Shown: piece after piece, positions 25,116 to 33,868 of the stretch | How positions within the stretch are numbered: position 1 is the stretch's first letter | Layout: each line of letters opens with the position of its first letter | DNA from: Alterluteimonas quercicellularis | Lineage (GTDB): Bacteria > Pseudomonadota > Gammaproteobacteria > Xanthomonadales > Xanthomonadaceae | Length of the DNA stretch: 48,332 nucleotides | Direction of reading: 5' to 3' | NCBI RefSeq assembly: GCF_021191635.1 | Contig: NZ_JAIWPR010000052.1 | Coordinates: 1-48,332, forward strand | Made by a program: the position numbers and the translations under genes | The notes under the pieces: model-generated | Told to the model about the DNA's origin: nothing | What the model saw: only the letters and a program-made list of their open reading frames with translations | Database searches by the model: none

Positions 25116-25135
25116 CAGGAGCGCTCGCGCGCGAC
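25116..25135. repeat. Degenerate REP half-site
   Basis: CAGGAGCGCTCGCGCGCGAC matches the REP unit with a short deletion. It ends about 10 bases beyond the stop codon of the leftward membrane-protein gene (25144). Confidence 0.6.
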
Positions 25136-25143
25136 CTCTCGGC

Positions 25144-25965
25144 TCAAGCGCCGGCGTCGCTCTCCGGCGCCAGCGCCGCCAGCGCGGCGGCGCGCTCGGC
25201 CGGCGTCAGGTCGATGCGCTGCAGGCCCTCGTCGAGCAGCGGCGGGATGCCGCCCTCGGCCGGGCGCAGCGCCAGCGCCAGAGGCGCGTCGTCCTCGCCG
25301 CGCAGGAACAGCGGCGACTCGTCGCCGCGGAAGCGCCCATGCGCCTGCGCCCCGCGCTTGCCCCGGCCGCTGGGGTAGCGGTAGGTCACCAGGGTGCGGC
25401 CGAACGACTTCTTCACCGCCTCCACGGCCACCAGTTGCGGCTGCCAGCGCTGCGATACCTTCGCGCGGCGGTTGGCCGCGGCGATGCGCAGCGACGAGCG
25501 CACCAGCGCCAGTCCCAGCCATGCCAGGCCGCCGGCGAACAGCACGAACACCACCACCCGGTTCCAGTAGTGGTCCAGTCCGATGCTGAGCGTGGCCTTC
25601 GAGGGCTCGTCGGAATCCACCACCAGGCTGGCGCTGTAGTCGCCGGAGGAGAACGACACGAACATCAGCTCGATGTGCGCCTCGTGGCGCTGGCCGTCCA
25701 CCACGTAGGCCACGTCCGCCTCGCAGTTGGTGAAGATCGCCTTGCGCGTGGTGCACTTGCCGTCGCGCAGGTCGTAGTCGGGCAGCTCGAAGGGGTTGTT
25801 CCGGATCGCGTAGTCCCGCGCCAACCCCGGCAGCTGCCACCAGGCGATCGCGGCCGCCGCCACCAGCGGCAGGATCGCCAGCAGCAGGTGCACGAGCGCC
25901 TGCGCCAACGGCGCGCGGTGGAAACGGAGGTTGCGCTGCGGGAGCAGCTGATCGAGGTTCGACAT
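25144..25965 (-). CDS. Two-helix membrane protein of unknown function (DUF3592-like)
   Basis: The 273-residue protein has hydrophobic segments at about 22-48 (LAQALVHLLLAILPLVAAAA) and 135-158 (VVVFVLFAGGLAWLGLALVR). They flank an extracytoplasmic domain with Cys residues in DGKCTTRKAIFTNCEADVAY. A cytosolic C-terminal domain follows that holds YRYPSGRGKRG and LFLRGEDDAPLALALRP. The general plan (TM, small beta domain, TM) recalls DUF3592 proteins, but I cannot confirm membership. The start at 25965 is chosen for its AGGA upstream. It diverges from the nuclease toxin gene across about 350 bases and shows no link to it. Confidence 0.7.
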   Translation of the reverse strand: MSNLDQLLPQRNLRFHRAPLAQALVHLLLAILPLVAAAAIAWWQLPGLARDYAIRNNPFELPDYDLRDGKCTTRKAIFTNCEADVAYVVDGQRHEAHIELMFVSFSSGDYSASLVVDSDEPSKATLSIGLDHYWNRVVVFVLFAGGLAWLGLALVRSSLRIAAANRRAKVSQRWQPQLVAVEAVKKSFGRTLVTYRYPSGRGKRGAQAHGRFRGDESPLFLRGEDDAPLALALRPAEGGIPPLLDEGLQRIDLTPAERAAALAALAPESDAGA

Positions 25966-26234
25966 GACGATGGCGTCCTGGGGCCTGGCCGGAAGGAACG
26001 ACACGCACCGGCCGTGGGCGCGTGCCGGGCCGGCGTGTCCGCTGCGGAGTGTGCTGGCCTGCCGGTCCCTGCCCGGCGGCTGGCGAGAAGCGCCTGCGCG
26101 GGTCCGCTGCCGGCCGCCCGGCGCGGATCGCGCGGAGGCACCGGCCCGGCGCCGGGCAGGCCGCCATGATAGATGAACAGGGCCAAGCGCCAGAGTGCCA
26201 ATGCACGTTCGATGGCGTTGCGGCGCCCGACGAT

Positions 26235-26250
26235 CTGGGGTTTGCCCCAG
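26235..26250. promoter_or_regulatory. Stem-loop CTGGGG-TTTG-CCCCAG
   Basis: Perfect 6-base arms around a 4-base loop, 68 bases upstream of the toxin start codon. With the next palindrome it forms a pair of symmetric elements in the only leader available to the toxin gene. Role unknown. Confidence 0.4.
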
Positions 26251-26259
26251 TATGCGCCG

Positions 26260-26278
26260 CCGTATCGTGCCGATACGG
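26260..26278. promoter_or_regulatory. Palindrome CCGTATCG-TGC-CGATACGG, operator candidate
   Basis: Perfect 8-base arms around TGC, 40 bases before the toxin ATG, in otherwise GC-rich DNA. The symmetry and distance suit a repressor site. No regulator gene is adjacent, so any binding protein would be encoded elsewhere. Confidence 0.45.
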
Positions 26279-26317
26279 TAGGTGCACCGGCGTCCCGCCG
26301 CCGCCCAGCCCGCGCCC

Positions 26318-27556
26318 ATGAGCTTCGAACTCCCCCGGCAGGAGATCCTCCCTCCCCCGGACTGGAACCGGCAGTTCGCGTCGCTCCGGGCACAGGCGGG
26401 CGAGCCGGGCTTCGACCCGCCCGTGCTCGACGCCGACCCCGCCGAGGTCCGCTTCGAGGCCGACCCGCAGTCGGTGCGCATCGGCGACGAGACCACGCAG
26501 AACCGGCGCACCCGCTTCGAGGCCAGCGCCGAGATCGCCGTCGGCGCGCCCGGCGGGCACACGCAGGCGCCCGTGACCGCGCAGTATCGCGTGGACATGT
26601 CCTCCACCGGCGCCACGCCAGAAGCGATGCGCGCGATCAACCCCTTCGATCCCGACACCATTCCCGCCGGCGCCACCGTGCGCCTGGACGGCGGCGACTA
26701 CGCCGGCACCCCGTTCGAGGCCGCGTTCGGCGAGATCGCCCGCGCCAACGACGTGCCGCTCGACCAGCTCGCGCTCACCATCGGCCGCACCCGCGAGGGC
26801 GAGATCCGGGTGATGTCCGGCCCCGCCTCCATCTTCGACGCGCCCACCGAGCACGGCCCGGCCTCGCAGCCGCTCGACCGCGAGGACTTCAGCAAGCACA
26901 CCGTGCTGTTCGACGATCCCGCCAGCCGCGAGCAGCGCGCCGCCTTCAACGACCTGCTGCTGACCGGCACTCAACCTGATGCCACCGTCGCCCTGCGCGA
27001 GGACGTGTCCGCCGGGCGGGTCGACGCCACGATCACCGAGGTCGGCTCAGGCGAAAGCAACGACGTCACCTGGACCTTCGACGCCGAGGGCCGCCCCACC
27101 GGCGCCGAGGCCACCTTGACCTGGGAGCCCAGCAGCGCCGGCCGCGATTCCGACGCGGTGGAGAACAGCGCGCAGTCGAAGTTCCGCAGGGACCACGACA
27201 TGCAGGGCAGCGGCGACCACGTCGGCCACATGCTCGCCTACCGGTTCGTCAACGGTCACGGCCCGGTCAACATGTTCCCGCAGGAAGGCGGCTTCAACAC
27301 CGGGCCCTATGCGCGCATCGAGCAGGAATGGTCCGACTGGCTGGCCGAGGGCATGGAAGTGCGCGTGAGCATCCAGCTGGCGCCCGAGGGGCAGCAGCGC
27401 CCCGACCAGGTGCGGCTGGACTACGAAGTGATCGACCCGGCCAGCGAAGCCATCGTCTATGATCCGGCGCTGACCGTGTTCGACAACGAGGCCGGCCAGG
27501 TGTACGACCGCATCGCCAGGAACGACATGCCGGGCATGATCGAGAACGCCAGCTGA
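26318..27556 (+). CDS. Nuclease toxin with C-terminal DNA/RNA non-specific endonuclease (Endonuclease_NS_2-like) domain
   Basis: The 412-residue protein ends in a nuclease domain (about 280-400): GSGDHVGHMLAYRF around Asp300, His301 and His304, then GPVNMFPQEGGFNTGPYARI and EQEWSDWLAEGMEVRVSIQL. This is the pattern of the toxin nucleases found at the ends of LXG proteins such as B. subtilis YeeF. The first 280 residues contain INPFDPDTIPAGATVRLDGG and no domain I recognise; there is no signal peptide, PAAR, LXG or membrane segment, so the export route is not visible. ATG at 26318 is used; GTG at 26282 is an alternative 12 codons earlier, and neither has a good Shine-Dalgarno. The next gene overlaps by one base and looks like its immunity gene. 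Confidence 0.8.
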   Translation: MSFELPRQEILPPPDWNRQFASLRAQAGEPGFDPPVLDADPAEVRFEADPQSVRIGDETTQNRRTRFEASAEIAVGAPGGHTQAPVTAQYRVDMSSTGATPEAMRAINPFDPDTIPAGATVRLDGGDYAGTPFEAAFGEIARANDVPLDQLALTIGRTREGEIRVMSGPASIFDAPTEHGPASQPLDREDFSKHTVLFDDPASREQRAAFNDLLLTGTQPDATVALREDVSAGRVDATITEVGSGESNDVTWTFDAEGRPTGAEATLTWEPSSAGRDSDAVENSAQSKFRRDHDMQGSGDHVGHMLAYRFVNGHGPVNMFPQEGGFNTGPYARIEQEWSDWLAEGMEVRVSIQLAPEGQQRPDQVRLDYEVIDPASEAIVYDPALTVFDNEAGQVYDRIARNDMPGMIENAS

Positions 27557-27945
27557 TGACCGCTGCCGACCGCGACGCCCTGGTCCACGCGATCGGGCGC
27601 GCCATCGTCGCCGACCCCGCCGCCGCCGACGGCGACTGGGACGGCTACGCCCTGGTGGCCGACTACGCCGACGGCAGCCGCCGCCTCTCCGGCTTCCGCT
27701 ACCGCGACGGCGAGGCGCCCCGCCCCGCCACCCCGCGCTCGCCCGCGCTCGAATCCGCCCTCGACGCCCTGCGCGACGCCACCCGCACCGAAGACCAGGC
27801 CCCCTGGACCGTCTGCATCGTGCGCATCCAGCGCGCCACCGCCAAGGTCGCGCTCGAGTTCGCCTACGACGACGATGCCGCGCAGTGGCAGGTCACTCCC
27901 GCCCGCCTGGGGGAGATCGCGGAGCGGGCGCGACCGCGGGGGTAG
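27556..27945 (+). CDS. Probable immunity protein of the nuclease toxin (YezG/DUF600-like)
   Basis: The 129-residue acidic protein starts at the ATG that shares one base with the toxin's TGA (TGATG), so the pair is translationally coupled. The pattern DWDGYALVADYADGSRRLSG in the N-terminal half and VALEFAYDDDAAQWQVTPAR near the end resembles the YezG/DUF600 family. YezG is the antitoxin of YeeF, whose nuclease domain matches the toxin next door. That match of both partners is the main argument. It has no signal peptide, consistent with a cytosolic nuclease target. The family call is from pattern memory and should be taken as moderate. Confidence 0.68.
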   Translation: MTAADRDALVHAIGRAIVADPAAADGDWDGYALVADYADGSRRLSGFRYRDGEAPRPATPRSPALESALDALRDATRTEDQAPWTVCIVRIQRATAKVALEFAYDDDAAQWQVTPARLGEIAERARPRG

Positions 27946-28390
27946 CAGCAAACCGACGCAAATTCTTCGCGCCTCATTGGTACTACCGGAACTCTTCCGA
28001 CTGTCGCGAAGATCGCTCCTGGCGAGCCAGCGTGACCGGGGTCGTGCTTCGCCGCGCCCGATCCCGTGATCGATTGACACTGCGCTATCGACCATTGTAT
28101 TCAGCAAGACAACGTGGCGAGCGCAATGCTCGTTGCGCCCGGGGAATCGAATCGGATCAGGCAGTCCATCAGCCGCACGGCTGCAGGGGCGAGAGGACAT
28201 GGACGATGCATGGGAACGGATCGCTACGTGCGAACGATCGCGGACAGGCCGTATCGCGATCCCACTTCACCATCCGGAGCGGCTGAAACGCTCCCCGCTT
28301 CCGCTTTTCCACCCATCCACGCCTCGCAGCCAGGCAGGCCGTCGACGACGGAACGTCAGCCAAACACACGCAGGCCGATAAGGACATCCA
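27946..28390. other. Intergenic region and leader before the RHS gene
   Basis: About 445 bases, clearly less GC-rich than the left half of the window. It contains the promoter at 28074-28103 and a leader of nearly 290 bases before the RHS ATG, with TAAGGA just before the start. Short open frames cross it but none has conserved content. Confidence 0.55.
28074..28103 (+). promoter_or_regulatory. Candidate sigma-70 promoter for the RHS gene
   Basis: A consensus -35, TTGACA at 28074-28079, is followed after 18 bases by TATTCA at 28098-28103. It points toward the RHS gene and would give a leader of about 280 bases. Confidence 0.55.
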
Positions 28391-31300
28391 ATGAAAAGAG
28401 TATTGCTTGCCCGGCTGGCGTTGTTCCTCATTTCGCTCGTTGGCACGGCCCAGGCGCAGGAGAGCGGGCTCACCTGGACGGTGGGTTCCACATCGTTCGG
28501 AACGCACAGCGAAGCGCTCGCGCACGTGCGCTCTCAGTATGGCGCCGACTACCGGTACCTGAAGGATGTCCAGTTACGGCAGGACGGCGCCGACTACACC
28601 TACTGGGTCGGCGCCAGAGCGCCGTTCAGGGGCCTATGGAGTTATCAGTGGACGTACTACGGAGTCTATCGCGCCGATAACGAGCAGGACATGGAGGCAA
28701 GGACCAAGGCCGTGATCGCTCAGAGCGCCTGCGCAGTCGCAGGATCCGAAATCAGCATCGAGAAGCATGGCTGGACCCCCTCGTCGACGTGGACGAACGG
28801 CGAGAGCCTGAGGGAACAGCAGCCCATCACCATCAAGTATCACCGGCGGGGAGCGAACGCCTCGGTGTGCGGCGCTTCCGTCGTGTTGAACAGCCGCTGG
28901 GAGCGAAGCAGGGAGGTCTATTGCAGAGGCGGTATTTATTGGAGGTGGAATCCCGAGTACGGGGCCTGCGCAGACTGGGCCGCGCCCCAGATCGTGGTTC
29001 GGGCCAACATGGCGTTGCCGTGCGACCCCTGCCACCGCGTCGGCAACCCGGTCGACGTCACCACGGGATCGAAGTACCAGTCCGAACTGGATTTCGATCT
29101 CGGGTGGATTTCTCTCATCCGCCACTTCCATTCGGCCGCCAATACCACCAGAAACGGGCTCGGGCACGGATGGACTCATTCGCATAACGCCCGATTGACG
29201 ATCGACGCGCAAGGCAGCGAACCGCTTCTCGGCCTGGTAGATCGCGACGGCGCGCAAATCGTGTTTCACGCGACGGGCAACGGCCTCTACGAAGCCACAG
29301 ATGGATCAGGAGACCGCATACTCCCCGAGGGCGACCAGTGGCTGCTGTACCGCGCAGAGGGATTGTGGGCATTCGGATCCGATGGACGCTTGCTGGAACA
29401 GCGCAGGGATGATGGCAGTTCTCTGGCGTACGCATACGACGAGATGCGACGACTTGTTTCGATAGCGCATTCGAGCGGCCGAACCGTTGTTTTCCGGTAT
29501 GGCGACGACATGCTCGACGCCCCGCTCCAGGCAGTTCTCCTCGAGGGCGCAGCCTTGGTCGAGTACACCCATGACGCGGGCGGCCTTCTCCAATCCGCTT
29601 CATACCCCGATGGCAGCACGCGTGGTTACCACTACGAGGACTCCCGTTTCCCGGGCTATCTGACCGGCGTTACCGATGAAAGCGGCGTTCGCTACAGCAC
29701 GTTCACGTATGACGCGAAAGGCCGCGTCCTGTCCAGCGAGCATGCTGGCGGGGTCGGCAGGGTCGGGCTGACATACACCCAGAACGGTGGAGCGATCGTC
29801 CGGGATGCGCTCGGCCACGCCCGAGATCACGCGCTCACGCAGGGAGATGCGCCCGGCCGACCTCGCAAGGTATCGAGCGTCGTCGGCGAGGACGGCGTCG
29901 CAACCCGAACCTACTACGACGAAGCTGCTGATTTCCGGCGACGCATCGCTACGGAAATCAACAAGGCGGGCGTCTCAACCTCCCACGAGTACATCGAGGG
30001 TACCGATCCGTACAGTGGGCACCCCGTCGCCATCCATATCGCCAATGAAGCCGCAGGCACACCGTTCGAAAGACAGCGGGAGGAATGGCGCGATGCGCTC
30101 AACAACCGGATCGTGCTGAGCAGGAAAGGTGGAAGCGAGTTCCGGACCCTATACAACGGACGCCTGCAGCCTGTGTCGCAGGCGCGGTCGGACCAGGCAA
30201 CCGGACTTGTCCGTACTGCGACTTATACCTATTGCGAAGACGCCGATGTCGTCGCCGGCACCTGCCCCCTCGTCGGCCAGCTATTGTCCATCGACGGTCC
30301 TCGCACCGACGTCGACGACCGCGTGTTCTACGCCTACTACCCTGCCGAGCACGCGGACTGCGCCGCGTCGCCCACGACCTGCCCGTACCGCAAGGGCGAC
30401 CCCTGGACGGTCACCGACGCGCTCGGCCGCGTCACCGAGACCTTGCGCTACGACGGGGCCGGCCGCCCGCTCTCCCTCCTCGACCCCAACGGCGTGGTCA
30501 CCGACCTGGAATACCACCCGCGCGGCTGGCTGGCCGCACGCAAGGTGCGCGGCGCCCACGACGCCGTGGAGACCGACGACCGCATCACCCGCTTCGACTA
30601 CTGGCCCACCGGCCAGGTCCGCCGCGTCACCGAGCCCGATGGCGCCTGGACCGAGTACGACTACGACCCCGCCCAGCGGCTGGTCGCCATCCGCGACAAC
30701 GCCGGCAACGCGATCGACTACACCCTCGACCTGGCCGGCAATCGCCTGGCCGAGGACACCTCCGATGCCGGCGGCACCCTGCGCCGGACCCTCTCGCGCG
30801 TCTACGACCAGCTCGGCCGCCTGGTCACCCAGGCCGACGCCTCGGCCAACCCCACCGCCTTCGCCTACGACGCCAACGGCAACCTCACCGCCACCACCGA
30901 TGCGCTGGGCCGGGTCACGGCCCAGGCCTACGATCCGCTCGACCGCCTCGTGCAGACCCTGCAGGACGTGGGCGGCATCGAGGCCGGCACCACGTTCCAG
31001 TACGACACCCTCGACCAGCTCACCCGGGTCGTCGACCCCAAGGGCCTGGCCACCGACTACGCCTACAGCACCCTGGGCGACCTGCTGCAGCTCGACAGCC
31101 CCGACACCGGCCTGACCTCGTACACCTACGACAGCGCCGGCAACCGCATCGGCCAGGTGGACGCCCGCGGGCAGGCCACGCACTACGGCTACGACGCCCT
31201 GAACCGGCTGACGGCGATCCAGTACCCCGGCGCCGTCGACCTGGACGTGAGCTACGTCTACGACCTCGCCCAGCCGGCCTGCCAGGCCGGGGAGACCTAC

Positions 31301-32998
31301 GCCGTCGGCCGGCTGAGCGCCATGGCCGATGCCAGCGGCAGCACCCAGTACTGCTACGACCGCTTCGGCGACCTGGTGCGCAAGGTGCAGGTAACGAACG
31401 GGCAGACCTTCAGCCTGGGCTACACGTATACCCCCGGCGGCCGGCTCAGCACCCTGACCTATCCCGACGGCACCGTGGCCGACTACGTGCGCGACGCCCT
31501 GGGCCGGGTCACCGAGATCGGGGTGACCGCCCCGGGCGGCACCCGGGACGTCCTGCTGACCGGCGCCACCTATGCCCCCTTCGGCCCCACCACCGGCTGG
31601 ACCTACGGTAACGGCCGCAGCCTGCTGCGCAGTCACGACCTCGACTACCGGCCGCAGGCCATCCACGATCCCGCCACCGGCGGCCTGGACCTGGGCTATG
31701 GCTACGACCCGGTCGGCCAGTTGCAGACGCTGCACACCGCCGACCTGGCCCAGCCGCCGCGGGCCCGGTTCGACCACGACGCCCTGGGCCGGCTGACCGC
31801 CTTCCGCGACGGCGCCGCCAACACGCCCATCGAGACCTACGCCTACGACGCCACCGGCAACCGGACGAGTTTCGCCAACGCCGCCGGCCCCCAGGCCTAC
31901 GCCTACCCTACCGACAGCCACCGGCTCAGCGCCGTAGCCGGCCAGGCCCGCACCTACGACGCGGTCGGCAACACGCTCACCGACGGCAGCGGCCGCAGCT
32001 ACGTCTACAGCGCCGCGAACCGGCTGGCCCGGGTGGACCAGGGCGGCACCGCCCGCCGGCACTACGTCTACAACGGCAAGGGCGAGCGGGTGCGCAGCCA
32101 CCTGAGCAGCGACGACATCGCCACCCTGTACGACGAAGCCGGCCGCTGGCTGGGCGATTACGCCCCGGACGGCACGCCCAGGCAACAGGCGATCTGGCTG
32201 GACGACCTGCCGGTCGGCCTGCTGGCACAGGGCGCCACGAACCGCCTCCACTACGTGCAGCCCGACCACCTCGGCACGCCCAGAGCGGTCATCGACCCGG
32301 TGCGCAACGTGGCCGTCTGGACCTGGGACCTCGCCAGCGAAGCCTTCGGCAACAGCCCGCCGCACCAGGACCCGGACGACGACGGCGCCGCGTTCGTGCT
32401 CGACCTGCGCTTCCCGGGGCAGCGCTACGACGCCGCCAGCGGGCTCAACTACAACTACCTAAGAGACGGCTACGATGCCGGGAGCGGCCGCTACACGCAA
32501 TCCGATCCAACTGGCCTGAGTGGCGGCGTCAACACCTACGCGTACGTCGAATCCAATCCGCTTCTATTCACTGACTCTCTTGGATTACGTAAAGACCAAG
32601 GCTGCGTTGCCGCTTACATAGCCGGGGGAGCGGTTTGCGGCGGCGCCATCGGCTACTACGGAGGTGGCGCACTGGGTGGTATAGGCGGAGGATTGGTTTG
32701 TTCGCCAGCGGGGCCGGGTGCATTGGGTTGCGCCGGAGGGGGTGCTATCGCAGGGAGCAATGGCGGGGGACTGCTCGGCTCTGCCATTGGCGGGGCTCTG
32801 GGGAACCTTGCTGGGCAAGCGATGTGTCCGGATGAGGATGAAGACAAGTGCGAAGAGCAAGCTCAAAAAGACGAGCAGATGTGCAGAATGGCGACTATTC
32901 CTGGGACAGGCCCCAGAGCTAGATGCTGGGCAAGTGTTCAAGAACGTTATGGCGCGTGTAAAGCTGGACGCCCACTTCCTCCCCTTGTTATCTGGTGA
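28391..32998 (+). CDS. Exported RHS/YD-repeat polymorphic toxin with cysteine-rich tip
   Basis: The 1535-residue protein has a Sec signal peptide (MKRVLLARLALFLISLVGTA, then QAQ), a unique region to about 205 and a DUF6531-like segment from 210 (PCDPCHRVGNPVDVTTGSK, then GLGHGWTHSHNARL). YD repeats follow, best seen from about 650 to 1280 (YDALNRLTAIQYPG, YDATGNRTSF). The RHS core is DHLGTPRAVIDPVRNVAVW near 1292, then DLRFPGQRYDAASGLNYNY and DPTGL. The last 140 residues are the tip: a glycine-zipper stretch and a five-Cys domain ending ERYGACKAGRPLPPL. RHS shells enclose and deliver C-terminal toxins. No PAAR domain is present, so this one would leave by Sec. Codon usage shifts near 30240 and again near 32460. 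AAGGA precedes the start. Confidence 0.92.
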   Translation: MKRVLLARLALFLISLVGTAQAQESGLTWTVGSTSFGTHSEALAHVRSQYGADYRYLKDVQLRQDGADYTYWVGARAPFRGLWSYQWTYYGVYRADNEQDMEARTKAVIAQSACAVAGSEISIEKHGWTPSSTWTNGESLREQQPITIKYHRRGANASVCGASVVLNSRWERSREVYCRGGIYWRWNPEYGACADWAAPQIVVRANMALPCDPCHRVGNPVDVTTGSKYQSELDFDLGWISLIRHFHSAANTTRNGLGHGWTHSHNARLTIDAQGSEPLLGLVDRDGAQIVFHATGNGLYEATDGSGDRILPEGDQWLLYRAEGLWAFGSDGRLLEQRRDDGSSLAYAYDEMRRLVSIAHSSGRTVVFRYGDDMLDAPLQAVLLEGAALVEYTHDAGGLLQSASYPDGSTRGYHYEDSRFPGYLTGVTDESGVRYSTFTYDAKGRVLSSEHAGGVGRVGLTYTQNGGAIVRDALGHARDHALTQGDAPGRPRKVSSVVGEDGVATRTYYDEAADFRRRIATEINKAGVSTSHEYIEGTDPYSGHPVAIHIANEAAGTPFERQREEWRDALNNRIVLSRKGGSEFRTLYNGRLQPVSQARSDQATGLVRTATYTYCEDADVVAGTCPLVGQLLSIDGPRTDVDDRVFYAYYPAEHADCAASPTTCPYRKGDPWTVTDALGRVTETLRYDGAGRPLSLLDPNGVVTDLEYHPRGWLAARKVRGAHDAVETDDRITRFDYWPTGQVRRVTEPDGAWTEYDYDPAQRLVAIRDNAGNAIDYTLDLAGNRLAEDTSDAGGTLRRTLSRVYDQLGRLVTQADASANPTAFAYDANGNLTATTDALGRVTAQAYDPLDRLVQTLQDVGGIEAGTTFQYDTLDQLTRVVDPKGLATDYAYSTLGDLLQLDSPDTGLTSYTYDSAGNRIGQVDARGQATHYGYDALNRLTAIQYPGAVDLDVSYVYDLAQPACQAGETYAVGRLSAMADASGSTQYCYDRFGDLVRKVQVTNGQTFSLGYTYTPGGRLSTLTYPDGTVADYVRDALGRVTEIGVTAPGGTRDVLLTGATYAPFGPTTGWTYGNGRSLLRSHDLDYRPQAIHDPATGGLDLGYGYDPVGQLQTLHTADLAQPPRARFDHDALGRLTAFRDGAANTPIETYAYDATGNRTSFANAAGPQAYAYPTDSHRLSAVAGQARTYDAVGNTLTDGSGRSYVYSAANRLARVDQGGTARRHYVYNGKGERVRSHLSSDDIATLYDEAGRWLGDYAPDGTPRQQAIWLDDLPVGLLAQGATNRLHYVQPDHLGTPRAVIDPVRNVAVWTWDLASEAFGNSPPHQDPDDDGAAFVLDLRFPGQRYDAASGLNYNYLRDGYDAGSGRYTQSDPTGLSGGVNTYAYVESNPLLFTDSLGLRKDQGCVAAYIAGGAVCGGAIGYYGGGALGGIGGGLVCSPAGPGALGCAGGGAIAGSNGGGLLGSAIGGALGNLAGQAMCPDEDEDKCEEQAQKDEQMCRMATIPGTGPRARCWASVQERYGACKAGRPLPPLVIW

Positions 32999-33004
32999 TC
33001 GACA

Positions 33005-33295
33005 ATGCATGAAATAAAAGAGCCCATTGCGCAAAGAACACTCAAGTCCGGCGATGCCATCATCGTAGTAACGATCGACAAGCCGGAAGAGGACGAAGGG
33101 GATTACCGTTGCCGGTATTTATTAGACGCCGGACAGAAAAAAAAACTGAGCTATGCGATTGGCGTAGACTCTGTGCAGGCCTTGCAGTTGGCAATGAAAA
33201 AAATCAATGCCGACCTTCTTGCTATAGGTAAAGAAATAGGCACGCCTGTTACTTGGCTAGATGGCACTCCGGGCGATAATGGTTTTGTTGCATGA
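33005..33295 (+). CDS. Probable immunity protein 1 (cognate to the full-length RHS tip)
   Basis: The 96-residue protein starts 6 bases after the RHS stop. It is low in GC and Lys-rich, has no signal peptide, and contains YAIGVDSVQALQLAMKKINA, a motif I associate with small DUF6968-type proteins found beside toxins (moderate certainty). Its position directly behind an RHS tip is the standard place for the cognate immunity gene. No enzymatic motif is visible. Confidence 0.65.
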   Translation: MHEIKEPIAQRTLKSGDAIIVVTIDKPEEDEGDYRCRYLLDAGQKKKLSYAIGVDSVQALQLAMKKINADLLAIGKEIGTPVTWLDGTPGDNGFVA

Positions 33296-33502
33296 TTGCA
33301 ATGAAAAAATAGCAAATAAAATGGAAAGAATTTGATTAAATCCACTCACTTGCCACGCCCATTTCACCCGAAATCACAGGCATGAAACTTAAAGCAGGCT
33401 CCGCATATTTCATTCTACTTTATTCAGACAATCTCTCCGGCCCCCAATAATACAGACTATTATTTTCAATAGCGAAGTGACGAATGAAATCGGTTTGCAT
33501 GA
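33296..33502. other. AT-rich spacer between tip-immunity modules 1 and 2
   Basis: About 200 bases of strikingly AT-rich sequence for this genome (for example GAAAAAATAGCAAATAAAAT and TAATACAGACTATTATTTTC). No gene or core-repeat remnant is visible. It separates the first immunity gene from the orphan tip and is probably the left recombination boundary of that module. Confidence 0.55.
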
Positions 33503-33868
33503 ATACTATTTCACTCTCAAGACCGGAAGGAGAGGAGGCCTCTTGGCGGACTTGCCTGCACTGCATTCGCACCGGGAGTTGGCACAGCAGGCTGCGGTGT
33601 TGCCGGCGCCGCCGGTGGTAGTAAAGGAGGTGGCTTGCTCGGGTCTGCTCTAGGTGGTTTTGCGGGTGGACTGCTGGGACAAGCTGTGTGCGAAGAGGAT
33701 GAAGATGAGTGCGAGGCGTTACTGGCTACGGACACGTCCACGTGCAATGCCATTACTCGCATAAGAGGAAAATCAGCGGGCGCGCGATGCCATGCCGTGG
33801 CAACTCAACGCTACGCGGCCTGCTTGCGTGGAGACCCCATTCCCCCGCTTGATGCTTGGAATAACTAA
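33503..33868 (+). pseudogene. Orphan RHS tip 2: cysteine-rich toxin end without core or proper start
   Basis: The open frame after the stop at 33500-33502 reads LGGLACTAFAPGVGTAGCGV from about 33542, then GGGLLGSALGGFAGGLLGQA, CEEDEDEC and ARCHAVATQRYAACLRGDPI to the stop at 33868. It aligns along its length with the tip of the full RHS protein (GGGLLGSAIGGALGNLAGQA, the Cys spacing, ERYGACKAGRPLPPL) but is clearly diverged. No RHS core precedes it, so it is a displaced tip. A strong AAAGGAGG at 33623-33630 sits just before TTG 33635, which could allow a 77-residue product; that may be chance, since the sequence encodes Lys-Gly-Gly. Its stop abuts the next gene (TAAATG). Confidence 0.72.

Larger units (their letters stand above)
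25966..26317. other. Divergent intergenic region upstream of the nuclease toxin
   Basis: About 350 bases with no convincing gene. The right third is less GC-rich than its surroundings and holds two inverted repeats (26235-26250 and 26260-26278) listed separately; promoters for both flanking genes should lie here. Confidence 0.5.

Noticed and set aside
28114..28680. Open frame of 188 codons overlapping the start of the RHS gene
   Set aside because: It lacks conserved content, overlaps the RHS signal-peptide region in another phase and has no convincing ribosome-binding site.
32577..32998. Calling RHS tip 1 a known enzyme toxin
   Set aside because: The glycine-zipper and five-Cys end recur in RHS proteins, but no catalytic motif is visible, so no activity is assigned.
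28391..32998. Type VI secretion RHS effector
   Set aside because: The N-terminus is a Sec signal peptide, no PAAR/VgrG domain is present, and no T6SS genes lie in the window.
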